Assembly: GCA_037783415.1 (NCBI GenBank)
Contig: JAZGTN010000043.1
Location: 558,001-622,000 of the forward strand
Direction: 5' to 3'
DNA: 64,000 nucleotides
DNA from: Leptasterias polaris
Lineage: Eukaryota; Echinodermata; Asteroidea; Forcipulatida; Asteriidae
Positions within the stretch are counted from its first letter, which is position 1. Every line of letters starts with the position of its first letter. Positions 39,001 through 51,000 of the stretch are shown here, one piece after another. The notes under the pieces were generated by a model. That model saw nothing but the letters and a program-made list of their open reading frames with translations, was not told the origin of the DNA and did not search any database. Made by a program: the position numbers and the translations under genes.

Positions 39001-42000
39001 AGTGACTTAATCTCAACTTTTTTATGGATTTTCTTTTCTTTATGGGTAGATATGAGCAGTCTTTTCTTGCAAGCCGACTGGGTGTTCAGAACAGTCAGAT
39101 GTTTTGGATTGGGATGAGTGAATCAGCACAGAGAGGTTCCTACCAATGGGTTAACAACATTCCGATTACTTACACCAACTGGGGCAGAGGACAACCTGGT
39201 AAGAATGTTTAAAATATTTATTGCAGTGTTCAGTGAAGTGTTACAGTATTTAAGTCTTGGTGAACCCATATCAGCCTTACTGGTCATAGTACTAAACACT
39301 GTTTGCCTAAGTTTAAAAGCTCTACTGTGCTCTACTACTTATAATCATTAACAGATTTGGAGCATTTTTAATAGTTTTATTTAATTATTTTTGCAAACTT
39401 GATCTTAAACCTCCCCCCAAAAAACAAACCCCAAAAACACAAACAAACCCAAACAAAACTTTGATAGATTTGTTTTGGAAACCAATAATTTATATCACCT
39501 TTAAACTCATCAATCTTTCATTCTTCAGACGACTCTAGAGGTAGCTGTGTGGCATCATCGTCTGGAGTCAGCAGCGGTCTCTGGAACGTTGTCAACTGCG
39601 ACATGGGCAATAGATACGTTTGTGAGTCACAACGGGCTGGTTACACGCCAGCTCCGGTCGTTACAGAGCCCTCTCCAACATTGCCTACCAACATAGGATG
39701 TCCCGTCGGCTGGATTGGGTGGGGAGACAACTGCTTCAAGGTACATAAAAACTGTTTAAAATATGACGATATACCAAAGGTAATATTTAAAGAAGAAAAG
39801 TGTGATGGACAAAATCTTATACCAACTGAGTCCAATTGGAAATCCAATTGGACTCAGTTAGCTTGAATTAATTGAAGTGGAACTTGTTTGAATTTGTTTC
39901 TACCAATTGGAAATTTCACCTCCTAATATATTTCCAATTGGAACATTTATTTCCAAACAGGGTCCAATGAAAAAAGAAGCAATATTCAGATTATTCCAAT
40001 GTGTGCCAACTGGATTTAGAATTAGTTAAATGCACTGGTGTAAATCCCTTGAGTGGGGTGGGATATATTATGTCCCCATTAGTTTTTGAACTGTCGGCTC
40101 ATGGGTCTTGTTGGAAACAAATTCAAACTGAATCCAACTGAGTGCAATTGTTTCCAAAATTTGTCCAATTGGGTCCAATCAGTTTTGTGCCAAAACACAA
40201 CATTGAAAAAATTCAAATTGGTTCCAATTGGAAAATTGAATGGAAATTTTGGTAAGGGTTTGTTTATATCCAGGTGTGAAGAGTCATAGTGTTAGCCTTT
40301 TTAAATGACTTGGGCCCAATAGACCCTTCCCATGAAATATGCTAATTACATTCACGCATGCGTACCCTGCTGGTTGCCAAACGCCATAGAGTTGTGCACT
40401 AAGTAGACGCACAAGCGCGTCTGCGTCACGCCACCATCAGCCCCACACAAAAAGGGGCAATGTTCCATCATTTTGCCAACCAGCGGTGTAAGTGCGCACG
40501 CGTGATGTGCAATTTAAATATTTCATGGGAAGGGTCTATTTCATAGAGCTGCTTGACGGCCGATTCTGTGCTTACATACGAGTTTTTATTTCATTGCGCT
40601 GCTAACCGTAAGCACACGAAAAGGCATGCTAATCCGGTGCTTACTGCATGAAAATGAATGACGTAACAATGCAAATCCATTGTGAATGCGCAGGATGGCC
40701 GCCTTATTTTCTTGCTAACCTGTGAAATACGCTTATGCTCAAGCAAATTTTTCTGCTAAAGTTAGCACGGAAATTTGCTTACTGTTAAGCAGCTCTATAA
40801 AATTGGGCCCTGTTTAGATGACCTCCATGTTCAATGGCATCCTGTTTCACTTTTTCCAAAAAAGTGAGATATTCTTTTTTTTCCTTCTTCTTCTTCGTTA
40901 GCCCTTCCTACCTGCAGTTAAGAAATCGTTTTGGGATGCTGAAGCTCAGTGTGTCAGTCTGGGAGCAAATCTAGCAAGCTTCCATAGCTCCGAGGAAGAA
41001 GCGTACTTTGTAGCCACAGCTGCGCTCTAGTAAGTTGATCAAAGATGGCAACGTTTTTGAAAGAGAGTCGTTCACATTTTGTTGGTCATAAACAAGAATG
41101 AGAATCTTGACAGAATTCAGACTTTTTATGTCTGCCCAGTGAAAAAGGGTAGCTGCTACCTGTTTCCTGGTAATTTATTCATATGAAAATATTCCTGCTC
41201 TGTATTTTGCTTCTGTTGGACTGAGTATACTGTTCCCAAAAGCTCCTCAATATCTGGAACACTGAGGGGCCAATTTTACAAACATGAAAACAAGCTAAAA
41301 TTTACCGCAACTGCGAATCATTCTTAATTGCTAAGCAAAGTGTGATGTCACAATAAAAAAAACTCTGGAAATATTCTTTTTATTCTATGCTCTATAAATA
41401 TTGTTTTATTATTATTATTATTATTATTATTCTTAATATGAATTTTAGTGCTTTGTGTCGATTTCACAAAGCACTCTGATTCATCTTGTTTAAGATGAGT
41501 TGTACAGTATTACCATAGTGAATTGTATTGTGACACCACACTTTGGTTAGTAATTAAGTTTGGTACATGACCCAAGAACAACCTTTGCTCTTTGTGAAAG
41601 TGAGCACATATGGTGGCATTGTCATCATTTCCACATACCTCCTAAAATATTGATCCTTCTTTCAGACCAATTTACTGTCTGTGATGTGAGGTAGGCATAC
41701 CCAGAGCTGTGGGGACTTTTATACAATGGAACAAAAGGTCCCCACAACGTTTTCTTTGTTAAACTGGGTCCCCACACCAGATTCAATAGAAAAGGGAATA
41801 ATAGAACAACAATAGGAAGTCCCCACAAAGCTGTGTGCACTGGGATGGGTACTCTCACCCTGAAACAAGTTAGTTGACAAAGTAATATGAATGTCGATGC
41901 CAACCTATAGATAGTTCCCAGTAGACGCCATCTTTACGGGCAAATCGCATTTTGGCTTGCAGGCGCATCAAGCGCTCAAATTATTAACGCAGCCGCGTCA

Positions 42001-45000
42001 TTCACTAACCAATCATGCAATGAGTTTGGTGAAAAGTGCGCGTGCTGCACGCCGTTCTCACGCGTAACGCATGACTGTGTGTTCCAAATTGCCTGTAAAG
42101 ATGGCCGACTTACGTCATACTGCAACCTATCTATACAAGTTGAATCCAGTATCTAGATTTTGTTCTCTTACCAGCTCAAGTAAACCTTCCCATGGTATTG
42201 CACCATCTATGCATTAGCGTTCCCAAACCAGTCCCTCTCCACCCCCTGCTAATGGCCATCTGGATCCACCCCTTTTGATCAAACATAGGATAGACACTTT
42301 ATGACTGTTTTTCTTTTAAATATAAAAAAAAAAAACAGTACCAATGAGCGCTTTTGGATTGGACTCCATGATTCACAAAATGAAGGAGGTAAGAAACTTG
42401 TCTCACAGTAAAAGTCTGTTTCTCTGTTTTGTTTGTGCACAAAAACTGTTAGTGCTACTTTTCCCCAACCTTTTCGCCTCTATAGAATCCAGTTCAAAAT
42501 CAACAAAGGGTTCATATTGTCGTTTTAGTGCCAAAGTGTTGTATCTCCTAAAATAGCACTTACATTACACACCGCTTAAAATAGCCTGGATGTATACACA
42601 AAACAAGTAGGCGCAGAGATGTGATGTTTTTGTTTAAGATATCGGTACAATGTTTTTTGCAAAATTGAGATACAACTTTATTGCTCTGATGTGACGATAT
42701 ATGGGTTGGGTTTTTGGTCCTTGTTTATTTGGGTCTTTTCCGTTTTTATGTTTCTCTCCCACATCTAAAGACTGTTTTTTTTATGTTAGTGTCGTCTTTC
42801 TACAAGTATCTTCTGGCCAGGAAGTAACAATGTCAGGATTAAAAAAAGTTATTGCAGGAGCCCTTGCTCTCATTATTAGAAAGCTCTCAACAAATCTTCA
42901 TTTTAAAATCACAAATTTTTTAAGCGTCTACATTTTGTTTACAGTATGTTTTAGTGATTTTAATGCTCCATGTTTATTTCTCAGAAAAATCCTCTTTCTT
43001 TTATTTTATTGTTCTCTACTGATTTACCTTGTAACTTCAAGTAATTTTATATTTTTTTATTTATTTCACGATGTCATGGTCTTAGCCTTGGTTGAAATTG
43101 GCGCATTTTAAATGAAATTATTGTAGTTGTTGCTATTTTTTGTCTTTCACTTCTCCTCAAAAATCCGAACATTAATTTCATTGTCATATTGACAAAAGTA
43201 TCATATGCCCACTAGTGTCACTGTTTTTTTTTAATTCCTTGGTTTCATATAATATCAGAAAGGTGTTTTAAGAATTCTATTCAATATCCCCTTTTAGGTT
43301 TTGAGTGGACTGATCTCTCCGTAGTCCAGTACACCAACTGGAATGATGGTGAGCCCAATGACTATTCCACTGGTGAGGACTGTACGGAAATGTTCTTCAA
43401 CAGCCGAAAATGGAACGATTTAAATTGTAACAGGTTACACGGATGGGTCTGCAAAACACCAAGAGGTGAGACACACCAAGATGTATAATGTAACATGCAA
43501 AAGAAAGTGTTTGTAAACAACTTTAGGCAAACACTTGTACCAAGCTGTGATAATGAGTAATCACAGTTTCCTGTTTCTAATTTGACTTTCTTTTTGCTGC
43601 AACAGTTATGGGCTGTGCGGATGGATGGATGTTATATGAAGACATGTGCTACTTAGTCCAGACTCAAATACTGAACTACAACGATGCGAGGACAACCTGT
43701 GTGGCAGATCAGGCTGACCTAGCCATCATCACCAGCTTGGATATGAACGTAAGATCAAACAGGAGGACAGTCCTACAATTATGCCAATTAAATTTACCAT
43801 AAATGTCTTTTCATTATTAATATTAATAAGATACGAGAATTTAGTATAAGAATAAATAAAATAACAGGAAAACAACTAACAGTGTGTGTTCTCTTCAAGG
43901 AATTGTTTCAAATTGTATCAGTTGTCCAGTGTTTAAGATGGATACACTATTTTTAAGCGTTTCAGTTTTATTTGAATAATGTTTTTATTTTTATTCACCA
44001 TTTAGGCATGGCTTTCACGATACGTTTCTGCCTCTGGGAACAACCATTGGATAGGGCTACACGATTTATCTGACGAGGGCCAGTTTGTGTGGGTGGACGG
44101 CACACCACTCAGTTCCGATCTTGCGTAAGTTTACAGCAATCTGGTAACCCTGGTCTTGGGGTTAGGTTAAATTTATGCAGGCAAATGGAGTTTTCCCTGA
44201 TTTCAGGATTTTCTCAAAAACTCTTGGAGCCTTGAAATTTTCTTGAGAGAAGTAAATCATTCACCAAAAGGGAGAAGGAGATAGTCCACATTTTGTCCAA
44301 ACCTGTATTTGTTTTGTATTTTTGGTGATGCACAGAGTCTGTAAACCTCCTGAACTGTAGGCCTACTATCGATGAACTTGGGCCCAGGTTCCTTGATCTG
44401 ATCTAAATTCTATTGAGCTTATTAGCCAAAGAGTTAAAAGTGTTTGTCAGGGAAAATATAACAGGCGTGTAATCAGCTGATTTCCTCTTTTACTTTAAAT
44501 ACAACGTTGCCGTAAAAAAGCTGAAAAATACTGTGTAGATTTTTGTGTACTGTGCCATTTCCTGTCTTTTTGTTATTACAAAGATGCATGTCTAATAATT
44601 ATAAAACACTTGGTTGAAATTTTCTTAGCAAAATAATCAAGCACTTGATTGGAATTTTCTTTACAGAACTCTTTGGGACAATGGACAGCCTGATAACTAC
44701 GGAGACACTGGAGAGGACTGCACTGTCTTAAAAGATAATGGACGATGGAACGATGGTTCCTGTACATACAACAAACCATTTGTATGCCAGAGACCTGTAG
44801 GTATGCATCTAAATAACCTTAGGACTAACTGAAATGAGTTGGGTAACAGTTTTGTCACTAAGTCATCCAGAACCCGTTTTGGGGAAATACGAGGGATGAG
44901 TACTTTCAGACTGTTGTACAAATGTGGCATACAAGAAAGGACAGGCTGCCACCAATGTTTATCAATGTTCGTATACAAGTACTTTTTTCAGGGTAATATT

Positions 45001-48000
45001 TTGTTTCTAATGATTATTTTGATTAAAACGTAAACTGATTCTAAAACTAATGGATGTCAAACAAAAAGTAACCAGACTATTTGCTATTCCAGCCTTGGTT
45101 TGATTACATTGATTTGAATGGGAGAGAATCAAGATGGCAAAATCCAACTATTTGTTTCAAAACCCCTTTCTGCTTTTAGTGTTATGCCCTGATGGCTGGA
45201 CCCTGTACAAGGGACTTTGTTACAAACTCATGCCAGACCAGAAGACTTGGAACGATGCAAGACTGACTTGCCAGAGCACTCAAGGAGACCTGGCTAAAAT
45301 CACCAGCACAGAATTAAACGTAAGACCTTTCCTTCAGTAAGTCAGGGTATTATGTAGATTTGACTCGGCAATGTTGAAAAGGGAGTTTGGCTGTTTAATT
45401 TGTTTAATGGTTTTCTGTTTCACCAGAGGGGACAGTGCCTTTGCGGCTGCTGTGCCTCGCCAGTGAAACGTATTCTCTGGAACTCTCAGAGAGGTAGCGT
45501 CTTTGCTCAAGTGCCTCCTCAATACATGTTTATTCCCAGCACCTTCCTAATTTGCTTGATTTTTAATTTTTAATTTTTTCCTTTTGCTTTATAATGTCTT
45601 TCTTTCTCTAATATTGTAAGGTGTTCTGTTCATTGTATTGCACAAGGACACCCACTTTCTGGATGTCAAGGTCACAAAGACAGATGATGGATTAACCACA
45701 GATCTCTTTGTTAAACCCACAGATAAACATCAATACCTCCACTCAACCAGCTGTCACCCCAGACACTGCAAAACCAGCATAGCCTACAGTCAGGCCCTCA
45801 GACTCCGTCCAATCTGTTCTAATGATTCTGATTTTGTCCACCACTCACAGGAACTTAAGAAACACCTTGTTTCCAGGGGTCATAGCTCCCTAGCAGTCCG
45901 TCGAGCGATCCAGAAAGTCAAGGCTCGTTCTAGGGGAGTCTGTACTCTCCAAAGGACCCAAGCAACAACGGAGTTCCAAAGGGAAAGTTCCTTTTGTTGT
46001 TACTTTTCACCCCTCACTTCCTCCCATTCTTAAAATAACCAGTTCTAACCATCATATTCTTCACACATCAGATTGGCTTCAATGTGCTGTACAGGAAGAA
46101 CCCATAGTTGCCTACCGACGCCCACCCAGTCTCAGGGATCTCATCGTCCAGGCAGAAGTCCCCCCCCACCCCATTAATGATGATGTTAATCCCCCTTTGC
46201 CACAGGGTACTTTTAGGTGTTCCAACACATCCAAATGCATCGTTTGTAGGCAACACATCAGGGAATCAGACTGATCCTTTAACAGCCAAACTGGTGGGTA
46301 TACCACCCACAAGACAAGGGGTCATGTCACCTGCACCACCACTAATCTAATCTATCTAATATCTTGCAGAGTCTGTGGTGTTCAATATATAGGTGAAACA
46401 AGAACTACACTCAAGAGGCGTTTCTATGGCCACAGATCCACAGTCAACACCCAAAAGCTGGATACACCTGTAGGACACCACTTCAATCTTCCTAACCACT
46501 CCATTTCTGACATAAATTTACAGGGCATTGAGGCACTAGGTAACGTCCAGCAGAGAGACTGTCCGTCTGAGTAGGGAAAAACTTTAGATAAGGCGCATAA
46601 AGACCACTCAGCCCCATGGTTTGAACATCCAAGAAGGAAGTGACTAATAACCTTTTGTCTTTGCCTTCTCCTTTTCCCACACAGATATCCACTTTTTTAG
46701 TCTGACCTACATAATGTATTACTGGGTAACTACCAGTAATTATTTACCTTTCTTACAACCTTCCATTTTTGTCCTTTGTGTTTCCAACTTCTTGTGGTCA
46801 AGCTATCCCCTTCCCTTCATAACCCCCCCCCCCCCTTTGTCTTCATAATCCCTGCTTACCCCCTGCCTTCTCTGAATGCTTTCTGCTTTTTTCTCCACTT
46901 GACTGCTCTTGTAACTCCTGTATGCATGTATGTTGTGTGTTGGGTTGTCATTTAGCCTTCGAGAAAGACTCTGCTAGGGTCAAAACGTCAGGCCACTAAC
47001 TTATTTTTTACAATTTAAATGCTTCACATTTTAATCATTATCATTATTTTGAGTAAATTGTTCCCAAACAGACCCTTCTTAATGATGTCACATTTCTATA
47101 GACCTTTATCATTCTGCCGCCATCTTGGTCATGTTCCCTGCATTCAACTGCAGTAATGGATGTTGAAATTCACTGTACAAAAAGTAACCAGACTATATGC
47201 CCTTCCAGCCTCGGTTTGATTACATTGATTTGAATGGGAGAGAATCAAGATGGCAGCACCCTGACGAAGGTTTATAGCGATGAAAGAGTCTGCCATACTA
47301 GAGTATTACGCACATAGGATATGTATGGATAGTGCGCCATCCAGCATTGTGTTTCAAAGCAATTATGTTTGCGCAGTTGTAGCAAAGAGTGTGTGATATG
47401 CGCGTACTCCAGCATGGCAAGCGATAAAATAGTGACCCCATCTGAGAATTGTCTATTGTAACTTTAACTTAGTCACAATACTGACACTGCTTTCTTATGA
47501 ATTGGATTTTAAAATTAGACATGGCTCGGCAACAAGGTGAGCGAGGCTGGAGGTGGACATTACATAGGTCTCCATGATTTGAGTACTGAAGGTCACTTCT
47601 CATGGAGTGATGGCTCTTCACTGGACCAAGGTCTCACGTAAGAGTTAATACTCTTAATTATAGCAATTTTCTTTTGATTTAAACTTGCTTCTGTGGTGGT
47701 GTGCATCTCATGCATGCATTTTAAGCAACAGATATAACATAAAATTATGTGTGCACTATACACCTATAATGTAGCCAAAATTTTTATAGTGTTTCAAATT
47801 TCAAAGTTAGATTATTTCCTAAGTATCATCAGCAATAAGAAACACAAGATGTGATTTGAGGCATAAAATAGTCTTAAGTGATGGCAATACTGCAATTGAA
47901 TCCTGAAAAACTAATTTTATTAAATATATAATCTAATTACCTTTTAAAACTTTGTCTCTTATATACTGCTTCAGGTTTTAAAGTGATTGTGTTTTTAGTC

Positions 48001-51000
48001 CCTTTAACATTCTTTAACCCTGCTGTATTTTCTTATTCTTTATTAAGCGCTTTGGGTTGTATGGTTCTATATAAGTTTTATTTAATATTATCATTATTAT
48101 TAGGTCCTCTTATTTGATAAGCAGTTTCCAACAGCTAACTCTTCTTTCTTATCATTATAGTTTCTAAAACATGCTCCCATATAGATTGTTCCCAATGCGC
48201 CATCTTTACGGGCAATTTGGGTTTGGGCTTTGGGCTGCATCAAGTCTTCTAATTTTTCTACAGGGTCATGCAAAAGGTTCACTGACCAGTTATGCATGGA
48301 ATTTGAAAGAATTTCTACATGCCGCATACATTATTTACGCAAAACGCATAGTCGTGCGTTTAAAAAGGGACTATCATTGCTGGTAAAGATAGCCGACTTT
48401 ACACTGTTTGATGCCAAGCGGTACCTATCTATAACCCAAACATGAACATGCCACTAAAAAGCATGCCATAATGTACAGACATCATCTGTGTGAAGAGTTT
48501 CTTGTTCTGACATCAGCAAAAACTCGGAGGGGAAATCTACAGACTACAGAAAGAAAGAAAAGAAGAAGAAATCAACATCACGAGCATAAGATGCTGGTAA
48601 TTCATAATCAATGTTTTTGTATTCCTTTATTTATTTGTAGATCTCTCTGGGATATCCACGAACCCAATAACTATGGTAATGGGGAAGACTGTGTCGTCCT
48701 TAGAGAAAATGCACTCTGGAATGATTTAGACTGCACTGCTCTAAGGGCCTACATCTGCGTGAGGCCTTATGGTAAGTTGTTATTGAAAAGTTGTTCTGGG
48801 CAAGGTGTAATATGCTGCGCTGTAGGGGAGGGTACATTAAATGAAGTCAAGCTCACCAAATAGTTGTAATGGGCATTTGAAGACCGGGGTCCAGTTTTAT
48901 TGAACTGCTTTATGTTGAGAAAATATGTGGCATGTTTTGAGGAAAACAGTTGTGGTACTGGGCGGTGAATCTGAGATGAGATATTGGTTAGTAAAATCTC
49001 TTAAAAGTGATGTTTGTTTGATTGCAGTTTGACATTCCAAGCGAGAAGTTAAGAATTTTTAAGTTAAGACGTTATGTTAACTTAATTCTAAAATGTTACT
49101 GAAATTTAATTTTGCCTTGATATCAGATCATGCCTAGCCTTTTGTCAAGGCCATCGTGGCTTGGACAGCTTTGTAAACAGTGGAGCGACTGGAACGAGAG
49201 ACCACGCGCGCGAGCCGAGTGGCGAAGCCACGAGGGCCTTTTCCAACTTGTTTGCGGTTTTTGTAATGAATTATTCATGAAGTGTGAAACGTGCGTTATG
49301 CACTTCTGATTGGTTTGGACTTTTGCTACCGTTTCGGGTAGCAAAAGTCGAGATTATAAAGAAACACATAAGAAACTGCAAACAAGTTGGAAAAGGCCCT
49401 CGTGGCTTCGCCACTCGCGTGCGTGGTCTCCCATTTCAGTCGCTTGGGATCGTGGCACCAAGCCACGAAGGCCTTGACAAAAGGCTAGACCATGCCCAGT
49501 TCAGTCTGATTTGGCTGAGCGGTTGGCTGCACCTGACTCAGTTTTGGTGGCCAAGTCATCAGGGTGTTTGATTCAAATCCCAGCCATGTCACTTGTTTCC
49601 TTGAGGAAGACACAAGACACTATAATTGCTACTCTTCACCCAGGGGTTAATGGGTACACGTGAGGGCAAACATGGTTATGTTGATTGTTTTAGATTGGTG
49701 TGCTACTTGGCAGCGCTAGGCTGGATAAACTTAAGTTGACCGTTTGTTAAGCTCATACACTGCCATCACAGTCTGGAGGACATCACTTCCAAATTGGATC
49801 TTGTATTAGCTGCTACACCTTTTAGCCTTTCATTTTATGAAGGTTGATTCACAACTCATTGATGGATTATGTGAACGGCTGGGCAGATGGCAATGTTGAC
49901 GAGTCAACAGTTTCCAACATTCGTCACAGCGGAAGTACTTCGTTAAACTCACAGGACGTACACTCAGCGCCGAATCCGTCCAACCACAAGCCTCAAGTAA
50001 AGCAGGATGTCAGATAAAAATATTGTAAGTTTACACAGAAAGCTACTGTCAGAATTGGGACAGGGATTCACACCTACGACAGAAGATCCGCAGATGTTCC
50101 CAATTTTAACTCCTTAAGAATAAAGATTATGTCAACAGCTCAGTTGTTGCATGGTGGATTTGTTGTGGTTTTGGATCTGGAACTTCTTAAAGACATCGAG
50201 AGAAATATCAGCTTGCGGTTTTGCCACTTGCAATAATTGTTTGGTGCTATACAGAGTCTCTGCCTATTCATAGACGGAGTTGTCCAACTTCCAGCTGTGG
50301 TGGGCCAAGAATAGAGCACTGTGGAACCCCAACTATGATAGGATGCTACCTGTCAGAAATTGTTATTTAGAGGACTTTGGACGTGGACAGTTTGACAGCC
50401 TCATTTTGATGGAAAGCAAATACAAGATGGGAAACTAAAATTTTAGAAAGACTAAGAATTTTGCAGATGTGTGAATTGAACACTTTGAGAACACTTTGAG
50501 AGTTCTAGGAAGATAAATGTAACTTGAATGCATCTTTTTAGAGATCACTGAAGGAAAAGCTCCCAAGAAAAAACTGAGAAGTTATCACCTTGCAATGGGA
50601 GTAAGTCAATGGAGGAATCTGGTTAGGAAGTTCGCTTCTGGAGATTGACAACTTTAGCATAAGATTTCACATGATCTTTTCTTTGCTAGTCAAACTTGGC
50701 ACACACAAGACAGCAGTTTGCAGTTGGGGAACTATTTTGTCAGCGCATCAAAGAAATGAAATTGTGTCATGTCGCGTTATGATCACAGAAGTTTTTCAGA
50801 TGGAAACTGCACTTCCTGGTGAGATAGACAACAGATACTGTAACCACTGCAACTTAACTGTCCTCCATCAAACACCCCTAGAAAATAAAATTGAAAAAAA
50901 TGATGAGAAAACTGCAAACAAGCTACTGCAGCCACTGCCAGCATATTTTGTGCAAAATTATCATGCACAGTTTCCTGGTACTGGGACTCTTCCTAAAGCC

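Noticed and set aside
42701..43111. 136-codon hydrophobic plus-strand frame in intron 29
   Set aside because: Phe/Leu/Ser composition simply reflects T-rich intron DNA; it is not in phase with the flanking CTLD8 exons, which join perfectly without it.
46108..46350. 80-codon plus-strand frame
   Set aside because: Lies between the RT and GIY-YIG parts of the Penelope-like relic; out-of-frame remnant.
45048..47278. Direct repeat flanking exon 34 and the Penelope-like relic, as if a duplicated gene segment
   Set aside because: The shared sequence is part of a MITE with inverted ends at 47098-47278; 45048-45140 is only a partial copy.
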